From: Cytauxzoon felis
Taxonomy: Eukaryota > Apicomplexa > Aconoidasida > Piroplasmida > Theileriidae
NCBI GenBank assembly: GCA_020283715.1
Contig: JAIQCW010000108.1
Location: 1-12,520, forward strand
DNA: 12,520 bases
Direction: 5' to 3'
The position numbers and the translations under genes are program-made. Positions 1-8,195 of this stretch are shown piece after piece. The notes below the pieces were generated by a model. It had not been told where the DNA came from. It saw only the letters and a list, made by a program, of their open reading frames with translations, and did not search any database. How positions within the stretch are numbered: position 1 is the first letter of the stretch; each line of letters starts with the position of its first letter.

Positions 1-68
1 CAGTGGTTGTAACCTCGGGTGAAGAGCTCTCCGCAAGAGGAATAGAGTTAGATTGGACATCAGGTGAA
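1..68. repeat. Intronic inverted-arm element, partial (cluster 1)
   Basis: GC-richer sequence unlike the AT-rich flanks. The terminal motif GGACATCAGGTGA (55-67) is the complement of the family end TCCACYTGAGGTCC. A second diverged copy, AACCTCGGGTGA, lies at 11-22, and the hairpin-module remnant AGAGCTCTCCGCAAGAG lies between them. The cluster continues beyond the left edge. It follows a plausible phase-0 donor (GTCAATTC, 94 down to 87) of the Mrp-family gene, so I place it in that gene's third intron. Only one end is visible. Confidence 0.7.
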
Positions 69-94
69 TGTTTATTGTGATTGTATGAATTGAC

Positions 95-883
95 TTGTAA
101 GAGTTCATTTATGGATTGTTGTAGATTTGTTATGATTGGTAGTTTGATATAATTATGTATTTTATATTCATTACAGATTTGTTGTATTTTCGACTTGCCG
201 AAAATATCATTGATTGATTGGCATTTTATGCATTTGTGATAAGACATGTTTTCAACCATTGCGATGATAGGAATTTTATATTCCTGGAATAATTTAATAC
301 CTTTGACAACATCATTATAGCTAAATGGCAATGTGTAGATGTATATTAATAGAAATATACCTTAGTGTATTTGGTATAGTAATGAGTATAGACCCATCGA
401 CATGTATATTTTCAACTAGAGATATAATTACATCACTAGTACCAGGAGGTAAATCTAATATTAAATAATCTAAATTATCCCAATTTGTTTTATATATCAT
501 TTCATAACATAATTGATCTATAATTGGACCTCTATAAGCATTATATCCCTATAGAGATATATAAATATATAGAGTTTATAACATACTAAATCATATTTTT
601 TAGCTAAAAATTCGCTTGACATTATTTTAATACCATGAATTTCTTTAGGTTGTAATAATATCATCTTATTATCTTCATAATTTATACCATCATCTATGTC
701 TACATCCTTCCATACTACAGGCTTACGATCTAATGATAATAATTCTACTATACTAGGACCACATATATCTAAATCACATATTCCTATCTTATACCCTTTG
801 CTAGACATATGTATACCTAATAATACCGATATAGTAGATTTACCTACACCACCCTTACAGCTATGTATAGCCAAGAGTTTCAT
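95..883 (-). CDS. Mrp/NBP35-family P-loop ATPase (3' end beyond window)
   Basis: A scaffold-type ATPase of the Mrp/NBP35 family, which carries and transfers Fe-S clusters to apoproteins. Exons are 883-587, 548-361 and 320-95; the introns of 38 and 40 nt are GT-AG and phase-consistent. The protein opens with MKLLAI and a deviant Walker A, SCKGGVGKST, at residues 8-17. DLDICGPS (switch-I type), a YRGP segment and the LDLPPGTSD Walker B region follow. Exon 3 has ENMSYHKCIKC (residues 185-195), whose CxxC is the bridging cluster ligand of the family. NBP35-type N-terminal cysteines are absent, so it resembles Mrp/ApbC or Ind1 more than canonical NBP35. I end exon 3 at CAA before GTCAATTC (phase 0), because a repeat cluster starts 27 bases further on. 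The frame stays open into the repeat to the edge, so a repeat-encoded tail cannot be excluded. The start lies only 76 bases after the stop of the next gene upstream. Confidence 0.88.
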
Positions 884-959
884 AAGATTAAATTATTCAT
901 GTATATATACAAGATAAAATTAAATTATAATCTACAATTAACCTCACTACACTACACAT

Positions 960-3270
960 CTACTTCTTTGTAGGCACTTTAAAACATATAGTCGGCTCAT
1001 GTATCAATTTACACTTTTTTATTACATCACTCTTTCCATCATGTTTACAATCTATTAATATAAAATTAATTAAAAATTATTAACATACCATCAGGATTAT
1101 GTATCGTTAATCTCTTCTCATCATCAACCAATGACTTCATACAACTATCCCCAATAAATTTAAATACATCATCTATAAATAAATCCTGAAGGAAATTTAA
1201 CCCTTTAGATTCTTGTACTATATCAAATCTATAATTCCTCATCAATAGAACTCACCAAATTCCAACGGCTCCATCGGCTTTGGATTCAACAACAACTCAA
1301 ATTTATTCTCTACTATACTCGTATTTTTAATCTCATTATAATTCACATCCGTCAAATCCTTCGTCACCCTAGACATGTGCACCGTCATCAACATCTGAAT
1401 CTATAAATAAGAATTTATCATAACCACATATCGAAGATTACTCCACCGAGGTCCAATACAACTCTGCAACTACACCTCTATTCCACTGCCGTGGCGCCTC
1501 TTTTATTTACTTCCCCCTTCGCTTCCCTGAGATCAGCTGCGGGTATTCCACTTGAGGTTACATCCAACACATCCTTAGCACCATCTTCCATCATTCCTAT
1601 GATGGATGATCCATCACAACCCTCATCACCGCCACGATCTCTGGGAGTGGCTATACCCTTTAGGGATGACTAAATAAGGAAGCTGTCTGCAAGACAATGA
1701 GAGGTTGGTGAAGTGTAGGATTGGACCTCGGTGGAGTAAGCATCAATGATAGCAACATTACTAGTAATACCTGTCGGAGTGTTTGAAATAGATTAGTGAT
1801 CCAATAATCTCTTTCATTAATTTGCGATAGTGACCAGCATGCACCAACGAGATTCCTATAAAATTGAATACACCCTTTATAAAACTTACAAAAAAATTCC
1901 TCTAGTCTCATTTAATGTACGGTATGATAACAAATTTATATTTTCATTTATATAAATTAAATGTAATTTCATATGAAGACATGAAAATAATTCAATCGCT
2001 TTACTACTAAAAAACACCTCCGTCTCCTTAATTGCATATTTCATCGCCTCTGATACATCACCACCATTATGCATCTACAATTTTATAATCACAATAATAC
2101 CTAAACTACCTTGAATAATTCCACAAAATACTCATTTGATACCCTCTCCAATAACTCATAACCACCATACTCCGTTGCCTATATTATATTTACAATCAAA
2201 GAAGAATAGTCCACTTGAGGTTGTCTTGCAGACAGCTCCTTCCATTTACTTCCCCTTCCAGCTCCCGTAGATCGCTTCCAGGTATTCCACTTGAGGTCTG
2301 TTCTTCCGGGTTAACAATGCCACGATCTCTGGGAGTGGCTATACCGTTTACGGGGAGGTAATTGGAAGAGGCCTCCACGGCGAGTGGAACACTGGTTGTG
2401 ACCTCAGTGGAAGAGAGTTGGATTATGGTTTATTTCATCAAACCTGTGGTAGTGCATGATGATTATTGAAGCATTCTTTGATTCTTGGAAGAATATTGAG
2501 TTCTAAAGTGTAATGGATGTTAATTTGTTTACGTACGTTTATATCCGAGGTACAGGTGTAGATTTCTCAATAGTATATTATCGCATTCGTATTGTAGGTG
2601 GCTGAATCTGTATTTAAATATGATGGACGGTTAAGGGTAGGTGCAAACCTTTGACAGTGGAAGATATGTTGTAATAGGACAGGTAGCCAATTTTTCGGTT
2701 CATCGTGTAAATCATGTCCGGTGATTTCATTGATTGAGAATGCGAGGCAGACTCTGACATAGTTGGCGACGGCTCTTGGTGTGGTGAGATTTTGTGCAGC
2801 AGACATGTATGACTTGGCAAAGTAGTTGAGTAGGGTATTACTATTCATAATACTGGTCATATTTTGTATATATAATCTATTTAATAATTTGATTATATGT
2901 TCATTATTATTATGGAATATGATTTTAGCTACTCCATTTATATATAGATCACCTTGGCATTTTTTTAATGCATAAACTTCTACGATATCCATAAGCATTT
3001 TACCACCTTCTACAGACATACGTTCATATACTCTATATATTATAAATAATAAAATTTATATGAAATTTACCCTGAACCATTATGTGCTACATCTCTAAAT
3101 ATTTCTTCGAATGCTAATTTAGGTAAATTTGTACCTAGATATCCAAACCATTTTTTAAGGTCTTTCCATACAGCACATTTTCTATGATCACATGGTTTTG
3201 GAAATGTACGATTATTATATTTAAATGATTCATTATTATTAATCCATGGACAATTATCTTCGTGCTCCAT
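960..3270 (-). CDS. Unrecognised 472-residue, ten-exon protein
   Basis: I do not recognise this protein. Ten exons join without a phase error: 3270-3071, 3032-2649, 2607-2537, 2502-2444, 2178-2110, 2074-1890, 1855-1771, 1400-1256, 1217-1089 and 1051-960, ending in TAG. A stop codon directly precedes the ATG. Seven introns are 34-41 nt; the other two, of 265 and 370 nt, hold repeat clusters. The first 40 residues carry a Cys/His-containing stretch (NCPWINN, KPCDHRKCAVW). The rest is mostly helical with leucine-rich stretches (for example IIKLLNRLYIQN and NILLRNLHLYLGY), which resembles helical-repeat proteins of organelle RNA metabolism, but no RAP or PPR signature is clear. Four cysteines cluster near the C-terminus. 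No signal peptide or membrane segment is evident. The weakest join is intron 8 (1255-1218), which has a nearer acceptor that would bring in a stop. Without splicing, this locus would look like several unrelated small ORFs. Confidence 0.75.
1438..1739. repeat. Intronic inverted-arm element with perfect 20-bp ends (cluster 2)
   Basis: The two ends are exact inverted copies of TTACTCCACCGAGGTCCAAT, at 1438-1457 and 1720-1739. If the outer TTA/TAA is treated as target, the element begins CTCCACC and is flanked by TA on both sides. The left arm has CCACTGCCGTGG (a CCAC-N4-GTGG hairpin), a TATTTACTTCCCCC box and GAGATCAGCTGCGG, and ends in an inner TTCCACTTGAGGT. The right arm has the GTCT-TGC-AGAC hairpin, a TATTTAGTCATCCC box and GCCACTCCCAGAGATCGTGGC. 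A 70-base core with GATGGATGATCCATC separates them. The whole element lies in the 370-nt intron 1770-1401 of the unrecognised gene, about 30 nt inside the donor and 37 nt before the acceptor. Confidence 0.88.
2210..2411. repeat. Intronic inverted-arm element (cluster 3)
   Basis: A 202-bp element bounded by TCCACTTGAGGTT on the left and GACCTCAGTGGA on the right. The left arm carries GTCTTGCAGACAGCT, the box CATTTACTTCCCC, CTCCCGTAGATCGCTTCC and an inner TTCCACTTGAGGTC. The right arm, read inverted, carries the hairpin CCACTCGCCGTGG, AATTACCTCCCCG, ACGGTATAGCC and ACTCCCAGAGATCGTGGC. The short core has GTTCTTCCGGGTTAAC, which recurs in clusters 8 and 9. It lies in the 265-nt intron 2443-2179, with about 32 nt of AT-rich sequence on either side. 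Removing the intron joins CTACCACAG to GCAACGGAG in phase 0. Confidence 0.88.
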
Positions 3271-3476
3271 TTATTTACAAGTATAATAATCTTGAATAGA
3301 TGTGCACTCTCTGATTCCATTATGTTAACATGGCACCTATACTTCACACATTTAGACAAAATTAAAACTTAATGTTAGAATATTAATTTATAAATATATA
3401 AATATAATTATATATATAAGATTATAATTTATAAGTTAAATGTGTATAGAATCCGATTATATAAGATTACTACATG
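3271..3476. other. Intergenic gap, 206 bp, AT-rich
   Basis: Lies between the stop of GPI8 and the start of the unrecognised gene, both on the minus strand. It must carry the promoter of the downstream gene and the 3' processing signals of GPI8. I see only A/T runs and no repeat element, RNA gene or clear motif. Confidence 0.6.
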
Positions 3477-5535
3477 TTAAAATAATTTATGTTGGAATAA
3501 TATTAATATAATTATAATTATAAAGATAAAAAATTTTATTTTAAATTTATTTTTATTTAATTCTAATATAGATTTATCATAAATACCATTTAAATACATC
3601 ATCTCATATAATCGGGTAACATCTAATTCTTCCTTGTAATTATAATCATAATTTATAAAAATTTCCCCATCATCTTTAATTTTATTCTCATCATATGGGA
3701 ATTTATATGAATTAAAATATATAGTGCGATAATTAAATATATATTCACCCAAGTATAATTTTTTCTCATTAGTACCCAATACATTATTAATCTTATAAGC
3801 TATTTCTTCATCTGGTAAATTCCTTTGGAAAAATCTTAACATTTGATTAAATGATAATATTGATACAGCTACTTTTGTTTTTATAGTTAATGCTGATTGT
3901 AATACAGAATTAAGAAAGCCATGTAAACAAAATGTAAATTTATCTACAGTTGATACAGATATAAAATGATTAGGATTATGACTAAAACTACTTTCACCTC
4001 TTATAGATGATGCTAACCATACCATAGGAATCTCATTATCAATCCTTTCAAACATAGTAGATGCTTGACATGTATCCAATATAGTAAATATCTTCATATT
4101 CGGATACTTAATATACATCTCCTTATAATATTTACCCAATTCTAATGATGATATAAAATCCATAGCTTGAACCTGTAAATATGAATCACCACCGTGACCG
4201 GTCAAATATATCATACGCCTAATACGATCATCAGAACCTATATTTATATACATGTCAAAATATAATAATTTATTATGCAAATGAGGTTAAATCCTACTCT
4301 CTTTTACATTCGCCGTTCCATCTGAGGTCGTCTTGCAGACAGCTCTCCACCTGAGGTCATTCCACTCGCCGTGGAGGCCTCTTCTATTTAGTTCCCCCTA
4401 CGCTTCCCGGAGATCAGCTGCGGGCTCCACCTGAGGTTATAAACCTAATCTCGGCGAGATACGTCTAAAGTGACGGAATGCATGTTTGAAGGGATATCTC
4501 AATGAATATAAAATGGAATGAAGTGAGGATGATAAAATTCAATACAATCATCAAAGTCCTCTTGAATGAAGTATTAACATCTAAAATTCATTCAATATTC
4601 ATTGAATAATCTTCATGAGTTTCCCCAGAAATTGAGAATTTCCTCAAATTTCAGAGGTAAAAATGAATTATTGAAATTAATACAAAATGACATCAGGTGG
4701 AAGAGTGAAAGTAGTATTGTAACCTCAAGTGGAAGTGGAATACCTGGAAGCGATCTACGGGAGCTGAAAGGGGAACTAAAAGGAAGAGGCTCCACGCCTA
4801 GTGGAAAGACATCAAGTGGAGCTCAAGTGGAAGATGAGGCTATAACATCGTGTGGAATGATTGTGTTGATAAAATTAAATGTTATGAGACTGACCATAAT
4901 ATGTTGGTAATTTTGAGCATTTAGGGTATTTATTAGGATATCTTTGTGTGAGCATGTATCTGAATTCATTTTTACTTGTATTATAGCCTTTATATGTTAT
5001 TAATACATCTTTAGGGTAGACATTGTATGTATCATTTTCTAATTCTCCATTATACATATCTTGATCTAGATATGATGTAACATATATTCGGCCTATGTAT
5101 GATAATTAATGATGGATTTAATAACAAACCTGCTGCAGAATTTGTAGGATGGCATATACAAGGCTCAGGTAACATTGTTATAAAATTGCGATTAGTTACT
5201 AGACCATGTTTATAAAAATGCGATAGTATGGCTAATGTATTACCAGTATGTCTATAATTGTAGTAGAATCTTGAAGTGGTGGCAAATATAGCTGATACTT
5301 CTTTATAATGTTTTAATATTTCATTAACATTTTCATTTAAATTATTAATTTTATTTTTAATATAATTAACATTAATTATATTATTTTGTACGATTATATT
5401 TTTATAATTATTTTTATACTTGTCTAGTAGACCAAAGGTATCTGGACCTATAGGTACTATGATATCTGGTAGAACATATTCTATATTAAATTGACATAAT
5501 GTATAATTTAACATATAAATTAATATAATATACAT
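3477..5535 (-). CDS. GPI8: GPI-anchor transamidase catalytic subunit (GPI8/PIG-K)
   Basis: The cysteine protease of the ER-lumenal GPI transamidase, family C13, which cleaves the C-terminal signal of proproteins and attaches the GPI anchor. Exons are 5535-5130, 5092-4895 and 4237-3477, giving 454 residues. It starts with a hydrophobic signal peptide (MYIILIYMLN). The conserved N-terminal SRFYYNYRHTGNTLA and PEPCICHPTN segments (exon 1) and the VLITYKGYN segment (exon 2) follow, and then SDDRIRRMIYLTGHGGD with catalytic His216. Catalytic Cys258 is in TILDTCQAST, and WLASSIRGESS and a Cys/Phe-rich HGFLNS stretch come after it. The last 19 residues form a membrane anchor, as in the type I topology of the family. 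Intron 1 is 37 nt (5129-5093). Intron 2 is 657 nt (4894-4238), falls 14 codons before the catalytic His and holds a repeat cluster. The start is 73 bases after the Yip gene stop. Confidence 0.95.
4311..4858. repeat. Composite intronic element with long inverted arms (cluster 4)
   Basis: The largest cluster, inside GPI8 intron 2. The left arm (about 4311-4437) has TTCCATCTGAGGTC, GTCTTGCAGACAGCTC, an inner TCCACCTGAGGTC, the hairpin CCACTCGCCGTGG, TATTTAGTTCCCCC and GAGATCAGCTGCGGG. The right arm (4690-4858), read inverted, has TTCCACTTGAGC, TCCACTTGATGTC, the hairpin CCACTAGGCGTGG, TTTTAGTTCCCC, CTCCCGTAGATCGCTTCC and TTCCACTTGAGGTT. A long AT-rich core separates the arms and is entered separately. 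The intron keeps about 35 nt of its own sequence at the donor side and 70 nt at the acceptor side. Confidence 0.85.
4426..4701 (+). repeat. Long AT-rich core module, copy A
   Basis: A 276-bp unit bounded by TCCACCTGAGGT and CATCAGGTGGA. It contains TAAAGTGACGGAAT, TGGAATGAAGTGAGGATGA and TTTCCCCAGAAATT. A second copy with clear overall identity, inverted on the + strand, occupies 6910-7176 in the NF-YB intron. Frames are closed or short, so no protein is supported. Finding it in two introns in opposite orientation relative to host transcription indicates mobility rather than intron duplication. Confidence 0.85.
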
Positions 5536-5608
5536 TTTCTATATAAAAAAAATTATTATGAATATAGCATCAAAGTGTAGTGATATTAAAGTCGCCTCAT
5601 ATCAATAG

Positions 5609-6377
5609 TCAATTGACCATAGATACAATTGTAACTATACAGTACATAAAAAAAATAGGTGTATAAACCATATGGAGTTTATCTCGTGTTGTATTTGCCT
5701 TTATAAATTTATAACATACTAAAAAATTTTATATTCATATCAACATTTCAACATACATAAGCCACCATATATGCTTGAAGGTATTATTAGCAACGGCTTA
5801 CATATATCTGGCATGAATCTTGTAACCAATGTAGTCAGACATGATGGTAATAATCCATATAAAACTATTGATGTCACAGTATAATAATGTCTAAAGCATA
5901 AATGTTTATGAAATTAAACCTATCTTCCTTTATATGTTATCAACTTACACAAAAGAGTCGAGTAGACAGGCATTTAGACCTGCAATAAGTGATCCGACCC
6001 ATAGAAATAGAAAAAAGTAGACATATGCTCGATTTTGTTCATAATTATCTTCAATACATGTAGGTAAATAGATGAACCTATAGAGCTATATTATATACCT
6101 TCAATGTGTAGCCTTACAATGGATAGAAGATAGTTATTATAAATGGACCAATTAAATCCCCTATATAATTGAAATTAAAATAAATATAAAAATTAATTTT
6201 TATTATACATTCTTTTAATTCTTGACAATTTTGTAAAAAACATGATTTCCTCAAGACATATTTATACTTGCCAAATGTATACCCCAAGTCATTTAACTAG
6301 AAGTATAAATAAAATATATATAATCTCACTCAACATACTATAGCCTCTAATATAGAATCATTATTTTCAAGTATCAT
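5609..6377 (-). CDS. Yip1-domain membrane protein (YIPF6/Yip4-like)
   Basis: A multi-pass membrane protein of the Yip/YIPF family, which acts with Rab GTPases in ER-Golgi traffic. Six exons join in phase: 6377-6339, 6296-6209, 6160-6118, 6077-5949, 5890-5757 and 5718-5609, encoding 180 residues and a TGA stop. The introns are 42, 48, 40, 58 and 38 nt, and none carries a repeat. The family layout is visible: a short N-terminal helix (ILEAILNDLGYTFGKYK), the hallmark WDLIGPFI entering the first of five membrane segments, VYFFLFLWVGSLIAGLNA, then SIVLYGLLPSC matching the usual GY-LLP motif, a short segment ending YGGL, and a last segment in YTPIFFMYCIV. The acidic or proline-rich N-terminal extension seen in many homologues is missing; the ATG sits 79 bases after the NF-YB stop, which leaves little room for another exon. 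YIPF6 is a closer match than YIPF5, but the subfamily is inference. Confidence 0.85.
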
Positions 6378-6455
6378 TTTAAATTATTATATTCCCATTT
6401 TATAGTGAAATTAGACATTATAGCATGTATGGTGTAATTGTCATGCAAGTACCCA

Positions 6456-8151
6456 TCACTTGGTGTAATTATAATTATATTCCTCATCATTATCTGCGAG
6501 ATAATTACTCGCCTCTACATCATCATCTAACTTTGTTACGTGCTGCTTATTATTTTGAACGTTCTGATTCGCTGCCGCCTCCTTCATCTCCTTCCATTTT
6601 ATATGATACGTCTTCAATGGCTTATCATAATGCTCAAAACCTAATCTATTCATAGCCAATAATATGTCATCCGCACTTAAAGTCTTCCTACGCTCCATCG
6701 TACATCTGTCACTCGCCTATTGATATAATAAATAATAAAATTAATTAAATGATACAATGAAGAACAATATGATATATTATCTACATCTTCCATTATCTTA
6801 CATAGAACTCTCCACTTGAGGTCCAATCACCATCTTTCGTCGTCCTGCCGTCAGCTCTTCCATTTACTTCCCCTTCCAGCTCCCGTAGATCGCTTCCAGG
6901 TATTCCACCTCCACTTGAGGTCTAATGTCACTAATGTATTTTCATCTCCAAAATTTGAAGGAAATCCTTAATTTCTGGGGAAACTAGTGACAATATCTCA
7001 ATAACTATTGGATGAAATTTTAATGTTAATATCTCATTCAAGAGGTTTTTGATGATTCTATTGTGTTTACTCATCCTCACTTCATTCCAATTTATATTCA
7101 TTGAGTTATACCGACAAACATGAATTCCGTCACTTTAGTCATATCTCGTTGAAATAAGGTTTATAACCTGGGTGGAAACCGAAAGCGATCTATGGGAGCT
7201 GGAAGGGGAAGTAAATGGAGGAGCTGACGGCAGGACGAAGAAAGGTTGTAACCTCAAGTGGAGAGCCGTCTGCAAGACAATCGAATGATATTCAATGGTA
7301 CAATATGAATAATATTTTAGGATGTATGACAAACCTCACTGGCGATGAATTGTATGAATTCTGTGACGCAATCTCGTATCATATCTTTTGCTTGTTTGGC
7401 AATTTTGGCGCTATTTGGCAACACACTTTTCATGAGTCGACCAATATTAGCAATGGGTAGTGATCTAATTAAAAATATATAAATATAATGTGATAATTAT
7501 TATGCTTTATCATTAACATACGTATCATTTTCGGAGATTTCTTTTCTCATGAAACTTTGTGTATTATCATTATCTTCATTAATATTATCATCTAAATTTG
7601 TGTGATTATAGTAGGAATCCATGTATTTCCTATCATTATTAACATGTGTAGTATAATTGTGTTCAAGTATCCTATCATTATTGTATTGTATGAAATTATT
7701 TGATGGTTGTTGTTGTGATATGAATTGTTGTGGTTGTTGTATATAATGTTGTGTTGGATGATTTTGATAATATAATGTGGTATTATGACAATGTCCATTG
7801 GTATTTGTATTATTGTTTCCATCATCATCTAAAAGGTTAGAGAATATGAATATTGAAGAAAAAAAATAATATACCATTTATATTTTGTTGTGTTAAATGG
7901 TCATATTGTATATTATCATTTATATTAAAATTTTGTGTTAATGTATTGAAATATTTCAATTTGAATAAGACATCATTTTTGTTATCATTTAAATTATCAC
8001 ATAAAATTTTATGATTAAATAAATCATAATTATTTAATGAATCTTGACTTAAAATTTCATCATTTATATAATTAGATTCTATTATCCTTTGATTATTATT
8101 ATTATGTGGATTTTGTATCACTGCTTCTAATTGCGATTCATTATTGTACAT
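6456..8151 (-). CDS. NF-YB / HAP3 histone-fold transcription factor subunit
   Basis: The B subunit of the CCAAT-binding factor NF-Y, a nuclear histone-fold protein that pairs with NF-YC. Exons are 8151-7875, 7828-7522, 7464-7335 and 6716-6456, with 324 residues and a TGA stop. Residues 1-194 are low complexity, rich in Asn with Gln and His runs (exons 1 and 2). The conserved core starts at residue 196 with [16 protein letters not shown], continues with [15 protein letters not shown] and [10 protein letters not shown], then [22 protein letters not shown] and [13 protein letters not shown], which is the full NF-YB fold. The ASDRC...RRKT segment separates it from Dr1/NC2-beta and archaeal histones. 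Introns 1 and 2 are 46 and 57 nt. Intron 3 (7334-6717, 618 nt) cuts the fold between helix 2 and the ASD motif in phase 0 and contains a repeat cluster. The start is only 44 bases below the stop of the next gene upstream. Confidence 0.93.
6811..7280. repeat. Composite intronic element with ~95-bp inverted arms (cluster 5)
   Basis: The clearest view of the architecture. The left arm (6811-6910) and right arm (7171-7263, inverted) match over almost their whole length: TCCACTTGAGGT, then CTTTCGTCGTCCTGCCGTCAG or its near copy, CTCTTCCATTTACTTCCCC, TTCCAGCTCCCGTAGATCGC (CCCATAGATCGC in the right arm), and an inner TCCACC. Between them is the long AT core (6910-7176). The tail 7264-7280 holds an extra hairpin, GTCTGCAAGAC. 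The cluster lies in NF-YB intron 3, about 55 nt from the donor and 94 nt from the acceptor. Confidence 0.88.
6910..7176 (-). repeat. Long AT-rich core module, copy B
   Basis: A 267-bp unit from TCCACTTGAGGTC to AACCTGGGTGGA. Its complement aligns with the core in the GPI8 intron: shared blocks include CTAAAGTGACGGAAT, CTCAATGAATATAAA, TGGAATGAAGTGAGGATGA, CCTCTTGAATGA and AGTTTCCCCAGAAATT. I judge identity at roughly three quarters by eye, with small indels, so the copies are not very recent. Confidence 0.85.
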
Positions 8152-8195
8152 TATTTCTCATCACTCAATCAATTAATACGAATCAGAAATTTAAA

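Noticed and set aside
1660..1911. C-terminal tail encoded by cluster 2 (ORF running from an exon of the unrecognised gene into the repeat)
   Set aside because: The frame continues only because the intron lacks an early stop. The donor CAG/GTATTAC at 1770 and the acceptor at 1402-1401 join in phase to further coding exons.
2196..2378. ORF starting MEASSNYLPVNGIATPRD, repeated at 12190-12378 on the other strand
   Set aside because: It lies wholly within repeat arms of clusters 3 and 9, and the two copies diverge in frame and C-terminus. The match reflects shared repeat DNA, not protein conservation.
2560..2575. In-frame TGA after NAIIYY read as a recoded tryptophan
   Set aside because: A 41-nt intron (2648-2608) moves the frame and removes the stop. 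Other genes use TGA, TAA and TAG as true stops, so no code change is needed.
2567..3019. A separate small protein starting MSVEGGKM
   Set aside because: The preceding exon joins in phase through a 38-nt intron, and downstream exons also join, so this ATG is internal to the 472-residue protein.
4602..4910. Plus-strand ORF crossing cluster 4
   Set aside because: It is made of the AT core plus a repeat arm and runs antisense through GPI8 intron 2 into exon 2. No family resemblance.
7592..7828. Asn/Ile/His-rich ORF overlapping NF-YB exon 2
   Set aside because: It is a frame-shifted shadow of a low-complexity coding exon.
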